From assembly GCA_002751075.1 (NCBI GenBank), contig NAOQ01000191.1, forward strand, positions 8,338 through 67,087: DNA of 58,750 bases. Reading direction: 5' to 3'. Both the position numbers and the translations under genes were made by a program. How positions within the stretch are numbered: the first letter of the stretch is position 1; each line of letters opens with the position of its first letter. The stretch is from Ichthyophonus hoferi. Lineage: Eukaryota; Opisthokonta; Ichthyosporea; Ichthyophonida; Ichthyophonidae. The notes beneath the pieces are model-generated. The model was not told the DNA's origin, made no database searches, and saw only the letters and a list, made by a program, of their open reading frames with translations. Positions 12,001 to 24,400 of the stretch are shown here, in pieces.

Positions 12001-12613
12001 GATATAGCGAGATATAATAAGATAGTAACACATAATAGGATATAGTAGTTAGGAAGTATCAATTGACATCCCTAGCTGCAAACGGAAACATATAGGTACC
12101 AGGTATACACGGTTGGGCTTCATACAACTTCTATAATCCTTTAATACGCCAAATCTTATGTGCATTGCACATCTTTTAACTATATTATATTATACTATAC
12201 TATACTATACTATATTATATTATATTATATAATGCATATTTAACTGCATAATGAAAAGCTCCTATTGGAGACTGAAATACCCACCATTAGACATACTCGT
12301 TCGTACATTCTATCCAGTAATAAAAGCACTATTAATAAGATATTAGCTGCAGGTATATACATAGATAAAGCTAAAATAACGGTGTAAGCTAACCATACAT
12401 ATCTTGATAAGAAATATAAGAAAAGGCAGAGGTAGGAGAGTACCTCTCTTGAAAAGGGTGTGGAACGACTTCCTTTTTGTGACAGAAAATCTGAAGAGAT
12501 GAGAGAGAAGGATAGGGGAATAGCTACTAAGTTGCCTTGTATAGTGACAGCTTACAGTGGATATATGTGATTATAGTTTGCAAGGTTATAGTAATGCTAT
12601 GTAATGTAGTACC

Positions 12614-12656
<43 letters not shown>

Positions 12657-15600
12657 GTAATAGTAATAGTAATAGTAATAGTAATAGTAATAGTAATAGN
12701 NNNNNNNNNNNNNNNNNNNNNNNNNNNNNNNNNNNNNNNNNNNNNNNNNNNNNNNNNNNNNNNNNNNNNNNNNNNNNNNNNNNNNNNNNNNNNNNNNNNN
12801 NNNNNNNNNNNNNNNNNNNNNNNNNNNNNNNNNNNNNNNNNNNNNNNNNNNNNNNNNNNNNNNNNNNNNNNNNNNNNNNNNNNNNNNNNNNNNNNNNNNN
12901 NNNNNNNNNNNNNNNNNNNNNNNNNNNNNNNNNNNNNNNNNNNNNNNNNNNNNNNNNNNNNNNNNNNNNNNNNNNNNNNNNNNNNNNNNNNNNNNNNNNN
13001 NNNNNNNNNNNNNNNNNNNNNNNNNNNNNNNNNNNNNNNNNNNNNNNNNNNNNNNNNNNNNNNNNNNNNNNNNNNNNNNNNNNNNNNNNNNNNNNNNNNN
13101 NNNNNNNNNNNNNNNNNNNNNNNNNNNNNNNNNNNNNNNNNNNNNNNNNNNNNNNNNNNNNNNNNNNNNNNNNNNNNNNNNNNNNNNNNNNNNNNNNNNN
13201 NNNNNNNNNNNNNNNNNNNNNNNNNNNNNNNNNNNNNNNNNNNNNNNNNNNNNNNNNNNNNNNNNNNNNNNNNNNNNNNNNNNNNNNNNNNNNNNNNNNN
13301 NNNNNNNNNNNNNNNNNNNNNNNNNNNNNNNNNNNNNNNNNNNNNNNNNNNNNNNNNGTAATAGTAATAGTAGTAATAGTAATAGTAATAGTAATAGTAA
13401 TAGTAATAGTAATAGTAATAATAATAGTAATAGTATTAGTAATAGTATAGTAATAGTAATAGTAATAGGAACAGGAATAGGAGTAAGAATAGTAATGGTA
13501 ATAATAATAATAATAATCATAATAATACTAATACTAATGCAAATACTACTAATAATAATAATGAACAAGCTAGTACTACTACTAATAAGAATAGAATGTA
13601 TGTTTGGAGCTCACCAGGTCGTGGTACAAAGACATCAGTGACATTGCGGCAATCAACACAGCGACACGCGTCACTGCACGTTATACCTGCCTGTGGGAGA
13701 TCATGTATATATAGAGTGAATAGGAGGGAAGATCATATGCATAATAATATAGTGATATGATAGTATGTAGGATAGTATGTATACGATAATATGTATGCGA
13801 GTTCGATATATGATAGAATATAGGAGAGTAGAATAGTATATAAGATATGATAATATAATATGATAGTAAATATATATATATATATAAGGGAAAGCAATTA
13901 ATAGCATTGTAAATTTCAGACGGTTGGAGGAACACTAACCTGATAGCACTCACAGTATTTCTTTAAACAGCCAGATTTCTTACAATGACAACCTGGAAAG
14001 ATAAAGTAACAAGACCGAGATAATGTAATATTAGTAGAGAGAAAGTGATATGGAAGGAGAGAAATACGAAGATAAACAAGTTCAACAATAAAGTAAAGAT
14101 ATGTTAGGATAAAGAAGAAAAGATGGGCTGTGATAGGCCCATAATAATTAAAAATAATTATTTAATCACGTAAATATACGTGTAATGAATATGGATTAGA
14201 CCAATTGGAAAAAGGAATAAAGAGGACTAGCGAGAGTAGAATGTAAACAAGTGGTCAATTATAAGGGAAATATGTAATCAAATTGAATGAATATTATTGA
14301 TTGGGCCAACATAACCTCACATGTTCTAGAGCTAGAACACCTGACCTTTTTAGTTTTTATTATAGCTTTTGCTTACTTGGTTTAGTTACAGAGTTTAAAT
14401 AATTTCTTTTAATTGGCTGTTTTAATGCTGGCTTTTAAGTACTTATTATATTTATAGCCTAATCGATTTGTTAATTAAAGGTATGTGAGAGACATATTAA
14501 AATCTATCTAGTCACCAATCATCACGTACTGGGTCACACCTATTAGCTATGCCATTGAACAATTCGAGGTCCTGAACTAAAAGAAATATGATAGGATAAA
14601 AAGAGACTTAAAACCAATCTAAAACTTATCTCACCTTTGGCATGTTGTCCAGTACCGGTATGACTTGCATCCTAAACCAATAGGCATTGGGTATGACGTT
14701 ATTAAACCCTTCTATCAATGTCTTCCTATACCATATAGGCTAACAGTCATATATAATACCAACATACATACATACAGGTCAAAACGCATAATACATTACA
14801 TACTTAGATATATAAGGGACATGCAGACAGATATAACGTTACATAGTAGTGAGAGCACAAAACCGCTATCACTATACACAAAAATACTCGCGGGAGAAAT
14901 TAACAATCACCATGAGGTAGTGTATTCCTCAAAGGTCATGCACTATAATGTAATATAACACAATACATTACAGGAAATGACAATACAGTACAAGACAATA
15001 TAATATAATATAATATAATATAATACAACCAAATGCAATACAAGAAAATACACTACACTACACTGTAACCCTCTGTTTATATTTTCTTTTTATTCTTGTC
15101 CATGTCTTCCTCTCCCTCTCATCCCATTTCATTCCTCCCCCCCCCAACCACCAAATCTATCCAGGTAATATCACACAAATACACTCAATAGAACAATAAC
15201 TACTGCACCTTAAATAAAACACCGTAGTGATTCAACAATAAAAACTAAAGCAATATTTGATTGACGAAAAAAGAAACCATAAATAAAAATAAAAAATAAT
15301 AATAGTAAGTAAATATAACAAGGAATATAATATTATGCACTCACCAACTTGGCACCTATCTTTGGTTTGAATGCATATGGGTTGCGATCAAGAATAATCT
15401 GCAATGGAAAGTAGGACAGGCAGAGGGGTTGGGCATTAATGTGCATTATTATTATTATTACTACTACTATTAATAACTATTATTATTACTATTACTGCTC
15501 CTATTCACACGAAGATCTATCTCGGGGGGTATAGGACAGGATAGTATAAAATAGGATAAAACAGGAGAGGATAGGATATGATGGGATACATAGAAGAAGT

Positions 15601-18600
15601 AGGATATAAGCTCAATATGAGGAGAGAAGGGTACAGGGCCAGGACAAGATCGAGTGAAGCAAAGAGCGTAGGTGAAAACAAAACATAGAGAGACTGGTGA
15701 ATGACAAGATAATAGAAGAGAATGAGAAATGTGAATAAATGCATATTGACACACCTGGATTGAATCCTTCCTCTCTTCTTCATGACTTGGGTTGTTGCTA
15801 CAATTGACACAGTTACAATCATCACAATACTCGCCACTGCTGAAGCATTCACAGTACAATTTGAGACATTTGGACTGTCGGCAGTTGCACTGTGCATTGC
15901 AGGAATACTTTTACTTAATAGTATATCACATTATAAACATAGTATCATGCTGGGCTGGTTAGCTCTCCACTAAATATAATATACACTTAGTAATCTGTCT
16001 ATCTACCTCTATACCACTATAGCTTCATATATACACAGCATGATTAAACCAATCCGATATAATAATAGATATAGAGAGGAGAGAGAAGGAGTAATGAAGA
16101 CATATTCTATGAATACAGTTGGCAGAGCTAAGTCTTATTACAGAGCAAAGTAAAATACCTGCTTCCTTTGTCTAGGCGGATTGACCCCACATGATGCGAT
16201 TGGTTCCTCACCGGAATAGGATCTAAGGGATAACAATGGCATACCATGTTAATTTACAGGGGGGTCTAATATATGTTTCACTATGGTTGGGATAAATCCT
16301 CTATCAGTGCTAGAGCTGTTTACATAACGCTGACATAGGCAAACCCAGTCTCATCCTGCTTTGCACCATGGCGGGTTAGAGAATAAAGGGAAGGTAGGTC
16401 AATGGATATCATGCAAGGAAGAAGGAGGGTGGGATAGAGTTAAAATGGCAAAAGATATGTAGATAGGTACATAGTAAAATAATAAAGATATAAAGGTAGA
16501 TATTAATATCTTAAACATAAGGTATAGAAGTACATGGTATTGCAAGGTTATTTACACGGTCATGGGCCCATTCTGTACAAGATATGGTGGTTGCGGGTTG
16601 GTCATAATGGGTGGTCGAGGTATACCTATTGCACCTCCTTCCAGCCCTGGGGACTATGATCTTATCTAGTTAGTGTACAGGCATAGGTATAGGTATAGGT
16701 ATAGATACAGGTATCTATACAGGTGCATTATGTATGTGGTTCATCTCATTGACTCAGTTGTCACAAAAGCAATTTATTCAGGTCCATTTCATTTTCATAG
16801 ACTAAATAAAAATGGTTCTATATAAACTATATGCATTGCAACCATTATATATAATGTATGCACTATATGTATTTTACAACTACACTATCTTTATTCATGT
16901 ATATATACCATATGTACTGTGCTCATTATATTCATTTTCTGCATAGTATATTGTTGTCAAACTTACATGCATCTCGCGGATATTAGGAAGTGGATATATA
17001 TATTTATCGTGTTGTTCTATGTGAATGGATATATATGAATTGTAACTATAGCATATGCATATGTTATCTTTCAATCTAGAAAGAGTGTACATATACATAT
17101 ATGTATGTAGTAGTGCGTGTATAGCAGATGCAAAAAGGAAAAAAAACGTAAGTAAGAGCTGGAGGAAATATGAAAGTGGCTGACTAAGAGGACAGAGAGA
17201 GGAGAAGGGAGACACGTACATAGGAAAAGGTAGTGAATATTCCCGATGGTGCAGGCATGCCTCCCTGTGGATGTAGAGAATATAATATAATGGTAGCATA
17301 ACATAACACGATACCAATGTTAGTTAATCAGTGAATCATCTAATTACATATCATGCTTCCCTAGTATAGAACTGTATTATTGTGCTATGTCAAGGCCATC
17401 CACTACATTTCTAAATGAAATGGGGTGCACAATACCTAGAGAGACCTCTTTTTAATAACAATCCATAAGGGACTATAGCACATCCGTATATACACATGTT
17501 CTTAATTCATATATGAAAATATCCCATGATGTCCTTACACCAAACTCAACAGGAAAAATATGCAGATAAGTTATATCATTGGATAGTCGTGATTATTGGT
17601 ATGTGGAAAGAGGAATACTCCTCCGTAATTGGTTCCCTTCCTTTGCTATTTCTACCTTTACACCTACAAGAATTGCAATTGGCTCAAAATCAGTCGGGTA
17701 TGTCAGCTCGCACACTATTCTTTTGCTCAATCATCCTGAATCCTTATTTCACTACTCCCTTCTCTACCCCATGGTATGTATGTATGTATACCTTTATAAA
17801 GCTACATATAACATTAAACACGCCTACATAGCCCTATATTGAAACACATCTCACTAAGACCTTGATAAGTCATTACACGCATATATATATATACTATCCA
17901 TATACTTCCACATACAGACCTGTGGGATTTGGTAGGGGCTATATCCAGCCCCCATTGGTTGGCTTGGCAACATCACGGGGCGCATGGATGGCCTCCTAAA
18001 TGGGGTACTGGGATCCAAATGAGGTCTTAGTCTATTTGCAGGGGAATGCATAGGGCGAATTTCGCCTATATGTGGCCTCAGGGCCCCTCGGGGTATCTCT
18101 GGTATAGTGCTTGGTCTGGCAGTAGGCGGTTGATCCGAGTGTCCTGTAACACTTTGGGGTCCATGACTTATAGAACCCCCCTTGCCGAGCTCTGCCCTAG
18201 TCCCCTGGGGTGACGCCGAGGTTGTCTTGGTCTGTGCTGTTCTTGGTTGATTAATACTGGAATATTTCATTCTGTTACCCCCCAGAAGGGCCCGTTTGGA
18301 TTTAGGCGGACGAGGGAATGTGACTTTATGAAACACAGGTTCGACTTTTGAATTCCCCGCCATTTCCAAACGTGACATTGCTAATTGGTCTACGCTATAA
18401 CTGGTTGCTCTAAGAGGGGCATTCAGGGGTGTATGGGGCATTTTCCCACTCACCTCCTCTTCCTCAATGTCATCAGGGGCTATTATCCCTAGACTACTAG
18501 CAGGTGGGGGTCCTATAGACTGTGTGTATTCCGGGCCTTCTTTAGGTGATCCTGCAAATTTTGGCTGTGATGACTGGTCTTGGTCCTGACTGGCCTCTAG

Positions 18601-18912
18601 TTGTTGTTGTTGCGGTAGCTGTGGCTGCATTATTTGATAGTGTCGCTGTTGTGGTATATGTATTGGTAGGGCTTGCTGCCCCGCCGATAGAAAAGGCATT
18701 CCTTGCAGCTTTGTAAGGCCTGATTGCTGGTGCAAGTGTTGCAAATACATCTGTTGTTGTTGCTGTAATAGTAGTTGGTGTTGGTGTTGCTTTTGCTGTT
18801 GTTGTTGTTGCTGTTGTTGCTGTTGCTGCTGTAATAGTAGTAGTTGTTGTTGTTGTTGGTGTTGTTGTTGTTGTTGTTGGTGGTGTTGTTGTTGTTGCTG
18901 CTGCTGCTGTAG

Positions 18913-18947
<35 letters not shown>

Positions 18948-20051
18948 GCGAAGTAAGGTTCTGGCGTAGTGGTTGCATTTGTGGGCGAAGTACATGAGCA
19001 GGAGCAGGTGGGACTGTCTGCTGAAAGAATATAAATAAGTGCCAGGCCATAAAGGGGCAGCCTATGGCAACGGAGACACTTGTAGCTGTTTACATACTAA
19101 TTAATTTCATATATATTAAAGGAAGAGAAGAAACTAATCGACAGGTAAAAGACCAGGAAAAAAGGAGAGAAGTTCCGAGGTATGCAACCATGATGGGAAT
19201 ATTGATATATATATATATAGGGAAAGAAGATTGCTATGCACGTCGTGTGTGTGGGGATGTAGAAAGGTAACAATGGATTTTAGGAAACAATAGCAGGCTG
19301 AAGCATCCATATCCACATCATGTGTATGAGGTAAGGTGATAGAGTGAAAATAAGAAGGCTTTCATGATTTTCCAGGGTGCTATTGTATTATTGCGGAGTG
19401 CAGATGGGTAAGTGTAAAGAAAGGTCATAAATATGTGCCAATAGAAAGGGGAATAAATAAATAGGATCAATAGAAAACAAAAAAAGCGGGAAAAAGTGAG
19501 AGAGAGAAGAAGGAAAAGGGGAATGTGGTGGTGCATTCTAAACTCAACGTACATAAACACGCTTGTATATGTAAAGTAATACAGAAATATATATATATAT
19601 ATATAAAGACATTGTGCTATTGTGGATGGGAAGAATAGAACAACTGGTAGAAAAAAGTAAGGTACTAGATATGTAAATATGAGGCCAGGCGGGATGGGGA
19701 GAGTAATGCAGGTGGAATGATAATAGAAAGACAATATCTATGTGACAGTGGTGACAGTATGTCATAAATAGTGAGAAAAGACAAATTGATAAAACTGTAA
19801 TGAAGGTATAGGTGTATATGTGTATAGCAATGAGACAAACATACATGAAATGAGCCTAGTTATCCGTGTGTACAAGAGGGGTAGCCTAGACACTTTAACA
19901 TGACTAGAAGTAGCTTGAGTTAGTTATCTTACTTAAACCTAAAATACACACTACAGATAATACATACCTCTAATGTATCATGAAACATGAATTGTACTAG
20001 TGGCTTAGGATGGGGTTCGGGGCCCTTTCCCCCCGAAGGTGGCTTAGACAT
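9026..20051 (-). CDS. LIN54: LIN54-like MuvB/DREAM complex DNA-binding subunit
   Basis: This is a CXC (CRC) domain protein, the MuvB-core subunit that binds CHR promoter elements of cell-cycle genes. The exons on the minus strand, in transcript order, are 20051-19968, 19020-17920, 17264-17216, 16646-16556, 16222-16159, 15889-15755, 15398-15345, 14671-14635, 13992-13940, 13690-13615, 12490-12444, 11861-11821, 11115-11030, 10399-10339, 10214-10114, 9791-9752, 9454-9435 and 9153-9026. All phases agree and give about 755 aa, close to human LIN54 (749) and longer than tesmin. CXC1 (residues ~464-508, [16 protein letters not shown]) is joined by a conserved linker ([13 protein letters not shown]) to CXC2 ([18 protein letters not shown], then [10 protein letters not shown]). 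The C-terminal helices ([20 protein letters not shown]) match the LIN54 LIN52-binding region. The N-terminal half is Gln-rich. The acceptor just before the ATG implies a 5'UTR intron. Least certain are exon 3, the 11115-11030/10399-10339 junction (possible GC donor) and the last exon, which is chosen by phase only. Confidence 0.88.
10630..10740. repeat. AT-rich ATACCATATA/ATACAATATA repeat
   Basis: An imperfect run of about 10-bp units alternating ATACAATAT, ATAATATAC and ATACCATAT lies inside a LIN54 intron. It is low-complexity DNA with no coding content. Confidence 0.7.
11900..12040. repeat. Decamer minisatellite, unit TAAGATATAG
   Basis: At least nine imperfect copies of the 10-bp unit TAAGATATAG lie head to tail in a LIN54 intron. 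The best-preserved copies are at the left end and diverged ones (TAAGCTATAG, TAAGATATAA) at the right. The period is close to one DNA helical turn. ORFs read from it are artefacts of the repeat. Confidence 0.8.
12180..12232. repeat. TATAC/TATAT pentamer repeat
   Basis: A short intronic array in which the units TATAT, then TATAC, then TATAT again follow each other in blocks. Slippage between two pentamer variants explains the pattern. Confidence 0.75.
12613..13560. repeat. TAA/TAG trinucleotide microsatellite with an assembly gap
   Basis: A TAA run (12613-12650) passes into a TAATAG hexamer run that enters the gap at 12700. It resumes at 13358 and decays into interrupted TAATAG, AGGAAT and AATACT units. 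It lies in the LIN54 intron between the exons at 13690-13615 and 12490-12444. Those exons join in phase without needing any sequence from the gap. Long 'proteins' read here are pure repeat translation. Confidence 0.95.
12700..13357. other. Run of unknown bases (assembly gap)
   Basis: There are 658 Ns flanked on both sides by the same TAATAG repeat. The gap is most simply a collapsed or unread part of that microsatellite, and its true length is unknown. Confidence 0.97.
14998..15025. repeat. TATAA pentamer repeat
   Basis: A short array of ATATA units within a LIN54 intron, next to a C-rich stretch at 15137-15146. Simple sequence only. Confidence 0.7.
18751..18948 (-). repeat. Mixed CAA/CAG polyglutamine-coding tract of LIN54
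   Basis: On the minus strand this encodes a long Gln-rich stretch interrupted by His and short Leu blocks. It uses intermixed CAA and CAG codons and is not a pure CAG repeat. It belongs to the 1,101-bp exon of LIN54, downstream of the first coding exon. The reading frames beside it give Asn-rich or Leu-rich translations that are not real. Such mixed coding usually reduces repeat slippage, so a maintained low-complexity activation or condensation segment is plausible. Confidence 0.9.
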
Positions 20052-21408
20052 GTTAATCTGAAAAGGAGAAAGTCAAAACATACGCAGTCTTGTGGTATCT
20101 TCTTCTTTATAGAAGAAAGGCTAAAAAGCATGGGTGATGAGTCAGAGAGAATTTTTTTAAAAAATATAGCTGAAGTTAGGGTGTGTACATACGTTGTCGT
20201 GTGATGTGTGTGCTCATATATATATACATTTTTATGATAATAATATGAGACCAGGAGGGAGCAAGAGATAGAAATGAGCAAAAAATAGAGAGGTAGAGTG
20301 ATAACAAGGGAGAGGAAATACACACAAAAGGTAAAATGACAAACATCACAACAATTAGCACCAAACACACCTAGGAGGCAGCTTACAATAACTCATTCAG
20401 GACTATGTTGTCTCAGTCTATTGTTAAACCCCTCCCAGGTTGTGGTTTAATAGAAAGATAAAACTAACACAGTCGAGTCCAAGATATGTAAAACTACTAC
20501 ATTGAGGTTAAATATATATATACTTATAGATCAGGGAAGACATAAATACAAGTATAAATGTGCATAGTATATAGAAAGACATAAAATGCTGAACAACATG
20601 CAAAATAAACAATAATAATAATAAAATATAACACTGGCTCATATAACGGTTATGTTTGACAGGTTTAAATGACCTTATCATTGCTGTAAATACAAATCGG
20701 GTATAATTACCTCTTAATTAACGAATCTCAATATATTCGATTATTTCAACTAAACTTTAAAATGCATCAACTATTGGTAATAGTTTTAAATGTGATCTTG
20801 TATTTCTTTCGGTAAAAATTAATCTTGCGTATCAGTACGAGTAATATTCGATTGGTTATTTGTCATCATAAAATTTAAACTGTGATTCCAAAAGAAAAAT
20901 ATATGGAGGAATCATCAACACTTTGATATGTAATTCAAGGGCAAGGTGCATATATGACATGACACAAGACCCAAAAAATATTAAGAAGCATTTATAAGAA
21001 AGGGTGTTATTTGTACCTTGCTATTTAAAAATTCTAACGTAAAGCCTATTCTCTTTCCATATAGTGACTTTTAAAATATATGATACCAGACTGGTGTATA
21101 AAATATAGGATCCACGAGGATCCATGAGACTGATTTAACTTAAAATTAAACGTACAACTATTCATGATTCTATTGGTTAATATATTTCTAAGATTTATTA
21201 CTTATGGCAATATGTTACTCATTAGGTATTTGAGGAGCCAGATTGCGATAGAGCCAATAGAAAATCAAAAGAAACTAATAAAATAAATAAGAAACAACAC
21301 GAATGTGTTATGATAGGCGGGATATAGACGTAAACATAAAGAGAACATAAGGATATTACTATTATAACTGTGTGTACTATTATAGTTATATACGGAAATA
21401 CCGTTCCA
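20052..21408. promoter_or_regulatory. Shared upstream region of divergent LIN54 and SCLY genes
   Basis: The 1.36 kb between the two start codons contains the 5'UTR intron border of LIN54 (acceptor immediately upstream of 20051) and both promoters. CCAAT-type boxes occur near the SCLY side (ATTGG near 21170, GAGCCAATAG near 21250). No TATA box can be assigned. Co-regulation is possible but is only inferred from the arrangement. Confidence 0.5.
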
Positions 21409-24400
21409 ATGGCGCAGCCTATATATCTAGACTTCAACGCCACCACCCCCCTGGAACCATCTGTCGCTGAAGTTATCACTCGCACTTTAACGGAAGGATG
21501 GGCCAACCCTAGTAGCAACAGTACAAGTGGTAGGTCTATATTAATTATCATATAGTAAGCTTGGTAAACGGTGAGGCAGATATATAAGGAGTGAGAAAAA
21601 AGGTAGAGGGAAACATTAGGGGATAGAATTGCATAGCAATTACACTATTGGAGCTTATTAAGAAAAAATTTATTATACTTTGTTGTGCAGTCTACCTTTC
21701 TTTTGTAATAAACTAAACAGAAAAAGAGAACAAAAGATGGTGTCAGGGCTTTATGCGATAAACAGTCTAGAGGTATGCACGTAAAATATTAAAAGGGCTG
21801 GAGTATGTGAAGGATATATGGATGATATAGCGACAGAACTTTGCCTATAATGAAGTTCCAACTCCTCATAACTTATCTTGATGGATACAGGCCGCAAGGC
21901 ACGTCAAATCATTGAAGAAGCCAGAACAAATGTGGCTAGGGCTATCCATGCTGACCCATCAGGTGAGTGATTTATAGCAGATATGGCCGATTTGAGATAG
22001 TAACTATTGATAAGCACCTACATACCTATTTTCATATAAGTATATCCCTTCATTTATAGTATCCATATTCTTTTTGTCTTTCTCTCTCCTCGCCTATTTT
22101 TATCTATCTCTCTGCTTCCTGCCCTTAACACATAAATACACATACCTTACTTATTTTTTACTTATCTAAACCTACTCTTTCCCTCTCTCTTTCCAGAAAT
22201 CATCTTCACATCAGGAGGTACAGAGAGCAACAATCAGGTTTTTTACTCGGTGGTGCGTGAATTCAAGATTCTCCATCACAACAGCCATGGTGACAAAATC
22301 ATACCACGTCCCCACATCGTTTTGACCAACCTTGAACATGATAGTATTACTAAACTAGCCGACTTCCTGGGAAAGGTATGTGAGAGTTTTATTTTGTGCG
22401 TCCTAGTCTACTTCATAGATAGCTTTCATGGCTTTTTATTTGTTCTCTCTTTTACACCCTTTCTCTCTCTAGACTTTTATATGCAAAATCCGACTGATAC
22501 GGCAGCCTAAATAAACAAAAATATAAATCTACTTCCCCCCTGTTTGTTTTATGTTCATTTTTTTAAATCAACCGCCAATGTTATAGGATCCCACTATAAA
22601 CTGCCCTGTCCTTTCTGAATTTTAATTAGCCGTTTGTCTTGTATCTAATGCCCACACTCATTTCAACAATTCTACATGTAACCCTATACATCCCCATATA
22701 TATATATATATAGCGAGAACGATATGAGATTATCTCTCCTCTGCATGGTCAGAGTATTTTGGATTGCGCCTGAATTTGGTTTATGAGTTCCATCTTACTA
22801 AAATACCAGCACTTAAACAGACAAGAAAAATATTTGAATAGAGGTCTACACACAGAAATACATATCCATATATGTCTATATAAAAATATATTTAAAACCC
22901 AGGACAGGAAATTACTGTGATAGTATGTCTGTCGACTATCTTTATACTTATTTCCACCTATGACCATGCCCAGATTGATGAGATTGAGTCTACTATGGTA
23001 TGTACTAGACCTTCTGGGGCTGTCTCCACTAGCGATATGATTGCTGCCGTGAAAGGTATTATTAGCATGACCTGATATACATTCATTACACTATTTTTTT
23101 ACTCTTAGGTCCACTTCTACCTTACTGTGCTATCAATATATGTGTATTCGTCTTGTTTATTTATTTTTCTCGTTCTCTGACCATGGTTTGTTACCTTTTC
23201 TCTCTTCCTTTCACCCCTTTTTGTTTTTTTTTAAAAAAATCCACTTGCTCTACCTACTTTTCTTTTGTCACCCCTTATCCTCTCATATCACGTTATCATC
23301 ACTGCTGACTTCCACCCAATACCCAGCTCTTTCTTATTTTTTTAAAAATAGATATTTTTTATTGACATCCTCTTAATCCCCCCCACCACACTCTTTCTAC
23401 CTCTTCCTCTTTATGCTCTATAACCCTTCACTAATCACTAACCACCACTAACCACATACATGTCTCTTCCTATGATAGAAAATACGGTCCTAGTCACTGT
23501 AATGCATGCCAATAACGAGACGGGTGTTATCCAGCCCGTTGAAGAAATTGCCGAGGCGCTCAGGAAACTAAATGAGGAATCCGGACGTATATTACCTTCA
23601 CCCTCTCTATAGCATACATAAATACCTTCTTTTCTTTTTATTGCATCACACTTACACTTCCCACTTGTTTTTTCCAGTCATAAAAATTTATTTTAAAATC
23701 GTTCATCCATTTATTTCCTGATTGTGTTCCATACACATTATATTTCTCTTTGCTTGCCCATACTGGAGATACAGATATTCTTTTACCTGCCATCTCCTGC
23801 CATCCTCTCTTATATCAAGTTCCTTCACATACTCATTGTACATCGAATTGGTACATGTATATGCAATATTGATAATCTTTTATCCTTTATACTTTTTTTT
23901 ACCTTATAGCTCTTACTCTTTCTCCTGTATACCCATGTTCTTTTCCTTACTTGCAATCCTCAAACATACGTAGAATATTAATGCTGTTTTCTGAACTTTG
24001 AAACTTTATAGGAATATGATACTATTCTTGTGGTAGTCTTTAACAGGCCGAGAAATTTTATACCTATATGCTTTTGTTGTTTAGTATGTGTTATGTGATT
24101 CACCTTACATAGGGCACGTTTTCGAAATATCTATTTTATGAATGTCTGTATTATTACAATTTCTTATACATGTACTTTTTGTATACGTACAAATGGTCCA
24201 CTATCATGTATCATGCCATGGACACTGGCCATATTTGGATATCTACCATATATAGCCCAATTTTTCTCATTCCCCATCGGTGGGTTTGCGGGTGAAGGTA
24301 ATGTGCGTTTGCACGTGGATGCTGCCCAATCCATAGGCAAGATCCCTGTCGATGTTAGAGCTCTAGGATGTGACTATCTAACGGTGGTAGGACATAAGGT

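Noticed and set aside
12537-13568. Long ORFs of Ile/Val or Tyr/Leu runs through the gap region
   Set aside because: They are translations of the TAA/TAATAG microsatellite and of Ns, with no real protein.
13615-15889. Assignment of the CXC protein to tesmin (TESMIN/MTL5)
   Set aside because: The length (~755 aa) and the C-terminal helices downstream of CXC2 fit LIN54 better; tesmin is shorter.
18630-18995. Asn/Tyr/Ser-rich ORF on the minus strand
   Set aside because: It is the +1 frame of the LIN54 polyglutamine tract; the Gln frame is the one continuous with the other LIN54 exons.
22711-22800. Extra SCLY exon after TATATATAG ([13 protein letters not shown])
   Set aside because: The exon ending at 22375 joins 22974 in phase with the same length as human SCLY; an insertion here would disrupt the alignment and reach a stop.
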